From: Congeria kusceri | Taxonomy: Eukaryota; Mollusca; Bivalvia; Myida; Dreissenidae | DNA length: 64,000 bases | Assembly (NCBI GenBank): GCA_027627225.1 | Contig: CM051033.1 | Location: 14,522,058 to 14,586,057 of the forward strand | Reading direction: 5' to 3' | In this document: one piece after another, positions 60,679 to 64,000 of the stretch | How the letters are laid out: each line of letters begins with the position of its first letter | How positions within the stretch are numbered: position 1 is the stretch's first letter | Position numbers and translations under genes: made by a program | Notes under the pieces: model-generated | The model's database searches: none | Told to the model about the DNA's origin: nothing | Seen by the model: the letters and a program-made list of their open reading frames with translations, nothing else

Positions 60679-61734
60679 CTGCAACAAGAAAAACAACATA
60701 ATACAAATTTCCTTTCAACACTGCAGGTTATAGTGCAAAATTATTATAAATTATATTTAAAATTATAATAATGTTTTATACAGTAAACTCCGCTTGGAAC
60801 AGTATTGAGCGGACCATAGAATTTATATCCCTATATCAGAATATCTTTACATCCAAAATAAGGCAGTGTGTTACTACCAGACCATGCATCAACTACTCGC
60901 AGCATGTACATTGTATATAACGTTTCAATGATATTTTGAATGCTTGTGACATAAATAAATACTGACTTAAGCAACCAACGGTCTTTCTATAGAAATCAAA
61001 TTTTCTACAGTTTTAACAAGCTGTTTATATGGACACTGACCAATATCAAATGAAATAGATAGGAATTGATTTGGGACCTTGTAATCAGCATAGTTATATG
61101 CATATATCGTTACAAGTGGAGTTTATTCATTTAACTGCAAATATTTCCACCATAAATCATCATAAACAAGATTCTGTGTTTGATAAAACATACATGCCCC
61201 CGGTTGGTGCTGGATAGCCAATTTCTTAGTCTAAATTAGGTCAAGGTCAAAGTGAAGTTGGGTGATATGGGTGGATTGGTAACGGTCATAAGTAACAACT
61301 GTGTAAATATCCAAGTGTTGTAGTAAGCGGTGTTAGTGCTAGACGAAACGGTAAAATCTAGTTACCCAAGAAACAGCCCATTTGAATTATTCTTAGTGCA
61401 AATTAGGTCAGGGTCAAAGTGAGGTTGGGTGATATGGGTGGATAGGGAATGGTCATGAGCTACAACTGTGTAAGTATCAAAGCATTGTTGTAAGCGGTGT
61501 TGGAGCTAGATAAAACGGTAAAATCTACTTAACCTTGTCACGGACGGACGGATGGAAAGACGCACAGAAGGACGGACGGACAGGACAATCAATATATGCC
61601 TCCCGAATCAAGATTCCGGGTGCATAAAAACAATCTGAAATCTTTAGCAATAACAGCAAAATGCGTGGCTCAACAATAAGGATTATAAGCACTGACAGCA
61701 GTCATTGTAGTAGTTGTGGTATGAATAAATATGT

Positions 61735-61870
61735 TTGATCTCCACTCTGGAAGGGGACTCAATATCTCCAACAATGGCACCAAGTACTGGTTATACCCAT
61801 GAAACTGACTCGAGAGTTTCAATAAGCTTTACGTTTTTGATACAATCAAGCTAAAATAATAGGTTTAAAC
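61735..61870 (+). mobile_element. 5'-truncated SINE, copy B
   Basis: Counterpart of 25944-26080. The tail reads 'gctaaaataataggtttaaa', one base shorter. Confidence 0.6.
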
Positions 61871-62315
61871 TGTATTTATATGTTTTGTTTGTGCACATAT
61901 TACTCATGTTTACTGATATCATAACTGTGTTTTCAATGAAATGATCTTACATTGATTTAACAATATTACAGTAAGATAACTCGAACATTAAGGAAGGCAC
62001 TCCTTCCCAACAGTGACACTTTATCTTTTGCGTTTCGACAAGTGCTACGTCTATGGGAATGCTGTTACCTACAACGTGATTAACTTTAAAAGCAAATATG
62101 TATTTTACACATTTACAATACTCCCTTACTCATGCGAAGGGCCTTTTTGTACTAAATATATGCTTTGTATATTTGTATGCTTTCCTTTTTCATTTTGCGT
62201 TATGTCTTTTATGTACTTGCTATTACTATGTAGATCTTCAGCAAATGGCTAAGGCTAAAAAAGTGAAAATGTTGACCTAATTGTTAAAGTAAGCAGTTCT
62301 TGTGTGTTTCCTTAG

Positions 62316-62896
62316 TCTGTGTGTTAGATAGCTCCTTGTTAGCAGTAAACAAGTCCTATATGCAGCTAAAACAACAGCAACAGCAACAACACCCACCTGG
62401 TAGGTCATGGACATTCTGTTTCAACAGTCGAATGTTGATTTTTCGGGGCATCAGCATGCTTTCCGTGCCTGAAAATAAAACAAAATATCAATTAAAATCA
62501 GTTAAACACCAGAGTTCTTATCAAGTGTTTGTGTTACTAACCCACAATAGAAAAGCTCAAATTTTCAAAGTGCTTCAACAGTTTGTTTGTGAGGGCTTTA
62601 TATTTCTATATGTTTGATTTACCTTTGATTTTTTTAGACTTTTCTTGATAATTTTAATTTAATAATATCTGATGTTATTTGTTTTAAAAGGAGATACACT
62701 TTTGTACACTCACCCTTTTGAAACAATACTTTTTATCACTTGTTATTCATTATACATTTTTACAGATACGTGTGTTCTCTACAAATGTATTAACATTCAT
62801 TATGTAAAACTGAATGTACAGCAAGGGAAGGCAAAAAAACGCAAGCCGTACCAATCCGGTCGAGCAGCGGCTACAGGCCTTGTCCGACATGAATGA
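62316..62896 (+). pseudogene. Candidate Gln-tract exons, copy B, exon 2 out of phase
   Basis: Exon 1 (62316-62399) is intact with one change in the Gln-rich part (Met for Gln). In exon 2 (from 62822) the run 'ggcaaaaaaacgc' is one base longer than in copy A, so the KRKPYQSGR reading is no longer in phase with exon 1. One of the two copies is damaged, or the exon model is wrong. Confidence 0.3.
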
Positions 62897-63269
62897 TTAA
62901 AACATGATTCTGAGCTGGGAAAAATGATGTCAAACTCGGCTGCTTAAGACCACGACACATTCTGAAGTTTAAGAAAAAACATTTTTAATGTATTGACAAG
63001 CAGAACCTGCACAAGGCTGACCCAGCCGACATAGACAGATAAAGCATGAGTTTCGGGCATCCAAAATGATTACGCACTCTCTGAAAAAGAAAGTTCTTAT
63101 TTCAGACTGGTTATACACTGGCACCAATTTACCAGTGAATGGCATCCAAGCAAGGCTTTCCTGTTATAATACAACACACACTACCATAATGCAAAAAAAT
63201 TTGTACCTGCACTCCTGGCTAAAACTTTGAAATATGTTATGAAACAAGAGCTGTTTGTAACCCTCTAGT

Positions 63270-64000
63270 TTACAAGCAATCTTTAAAATATTTATGGTGA
63301 AGATCGGATGAAAACTGTTGGACATAGAGAGCGGAAACAGGTAAAAAAGCCAATGTAAGATAAATCAAGGGCCAATTTTAGATCACTCAAGGGCCATAAC
63401 TCTGCAGTTCCTGGGGAAATTTGGTCTTTCATTGAACTTGGCTTAGATATTATAACCTCAAACATCTTCATCAAGTTTGGTGAAGATCTGATGAAAAACT
63501 GTTGGACTTAGAGAGTGGCAACATGTATAAAGGCTAATTTTAGATCATTCACGGGCCGTAATTCCATAGTTATTTAGACGATTTGGTTGATTATCAAACA
63601 TGACACGCCCACAAAGATTTTCAACAAGTATGGTTAAGATCAGATATAAAACTGTTGGGACTTAGAGAACAGAAATGGCTAAAAAGGCCAATTTTAGATA
63701 AGTTATGACTCCACAATTCCTGGGGCAATTTGGCTGATTATGGAACTTGGCTGATGTATTGTGCCCACAAACATTTTCATGACGTTTGGTGAAGATTGGT
63801 TGAAAATTATTGGACTTCAGTGGAAACCACTAAAAAAAGCAACTTTCACGTAATTCAAGGGTCATTACTCTACAATTCTAGGGATGATCTGACTGACAAT
63901 CGAACTTGGCAGAGATATTATTATAATAAAGATTTTCATGGCAAATTACGGACAACGGATGAAAAATCAACAGACCAGAACAACCTGACAATATCTGCAT
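63270..64000. repeat. Array of about 160-bp repeats, copy B, cut by window edge
   Basis: Same four-unit array as 27480-28240, the last unit reaching the end of the window. Confidence 0.8.

Larger units (their letters stand above)
36002..64000. repeat. Large direct repeat, copy B
   Basis: Second copy of the segment at 1-28218, in the same orientation. Indels relative to copy A include an 11-base gain near 36715, an 11-base gain near 38640, loss of about 196 bases near 51990, gains of about 39 bases at 54130 and 54865, a 263-base insertion at 59918-60180, and loss of 415 bases at about 60863. Presence/absence differences of mobile elements go both ways, so neither copy is simply a degraded version of the other. 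Confidence 0.97.

Overview
The window looks like nuclear DNA of an animal, most likely a bivalve mollusc. It is AT-rich, its few recognisable coding pieces are split by GT-AG introns, and it is packed with repeats. These include arrays of about 150-200 bp carrying phrases such as 'ctccatatctcctatgcc' and 'aaggtcaaggtcacact', tRNA-derived SINEs, MITEs, and short elements headed by a 'tagctcacctgagca' hairpin. From memory these resemble repeats common in bivalve genomes; I could not check this. No bacterial, viral or organellar genes were seen.

The dominant structure is a direct repeat. Bases 1-28218 (copy A) match 36002-64000 (copy B) from end to end, with a period near 36.0 kb. By eye the copies differ at roughly one base in 50-100, plus many indels and some mobile-element presence/absence differences. 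The match runs into both window edges, so neither breakpoint is visible. The remaining 28219-36001 is seen once. This is either a fairly recent tandem segmental duplication or two haplotypes of a heterozygous genome assembled in series.

Within each copy, in order: a decayed gene for a coiled-coil protein with a DDE/RNase H-like central part and a small beta-rich C-terminal part (3622-6651; 39636-42661); a phase-matched exon pair of unknown identity (7174-7730); a Myb/SANT-like exon on the minus strand with a cluster of TTACGA motifs just outside its start (8126-8491); a few unidentified candidate exons (10.8-12.7 kb, 18 kb, 24.4 kb, 26.5-27.1 kb); a 61-bp minisatellite (14.5-14.95 kb); nested MITEs, SINEs and foldback elements (15-19 kb, 22 kb, 24-26 kb); and arrays of diverged molluscan-type repeats (20.6-21.6 kb, 27.5-28.2 kb).

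The single-copy stretch holds a six-exon PIF/Harbinger (HARBI1-type) transposase on the plus strand (30443-33957). Converging on it are minus-strand exons (34629-35368) that look like the C-terminal part of a Myb/SANT-like protein. The nearest Myb N-terminal exon upstream on that strand is at 44132-44295, inside copy B. An old Harbinger element whose Myb gene has the coiled-coil element sitting in an intron would explain this layout, but it is inference. Nearly all recognisable genes here are damaged, so the window reads as a graveyard of mobile elements plus fragments of unidentified host-like exons.
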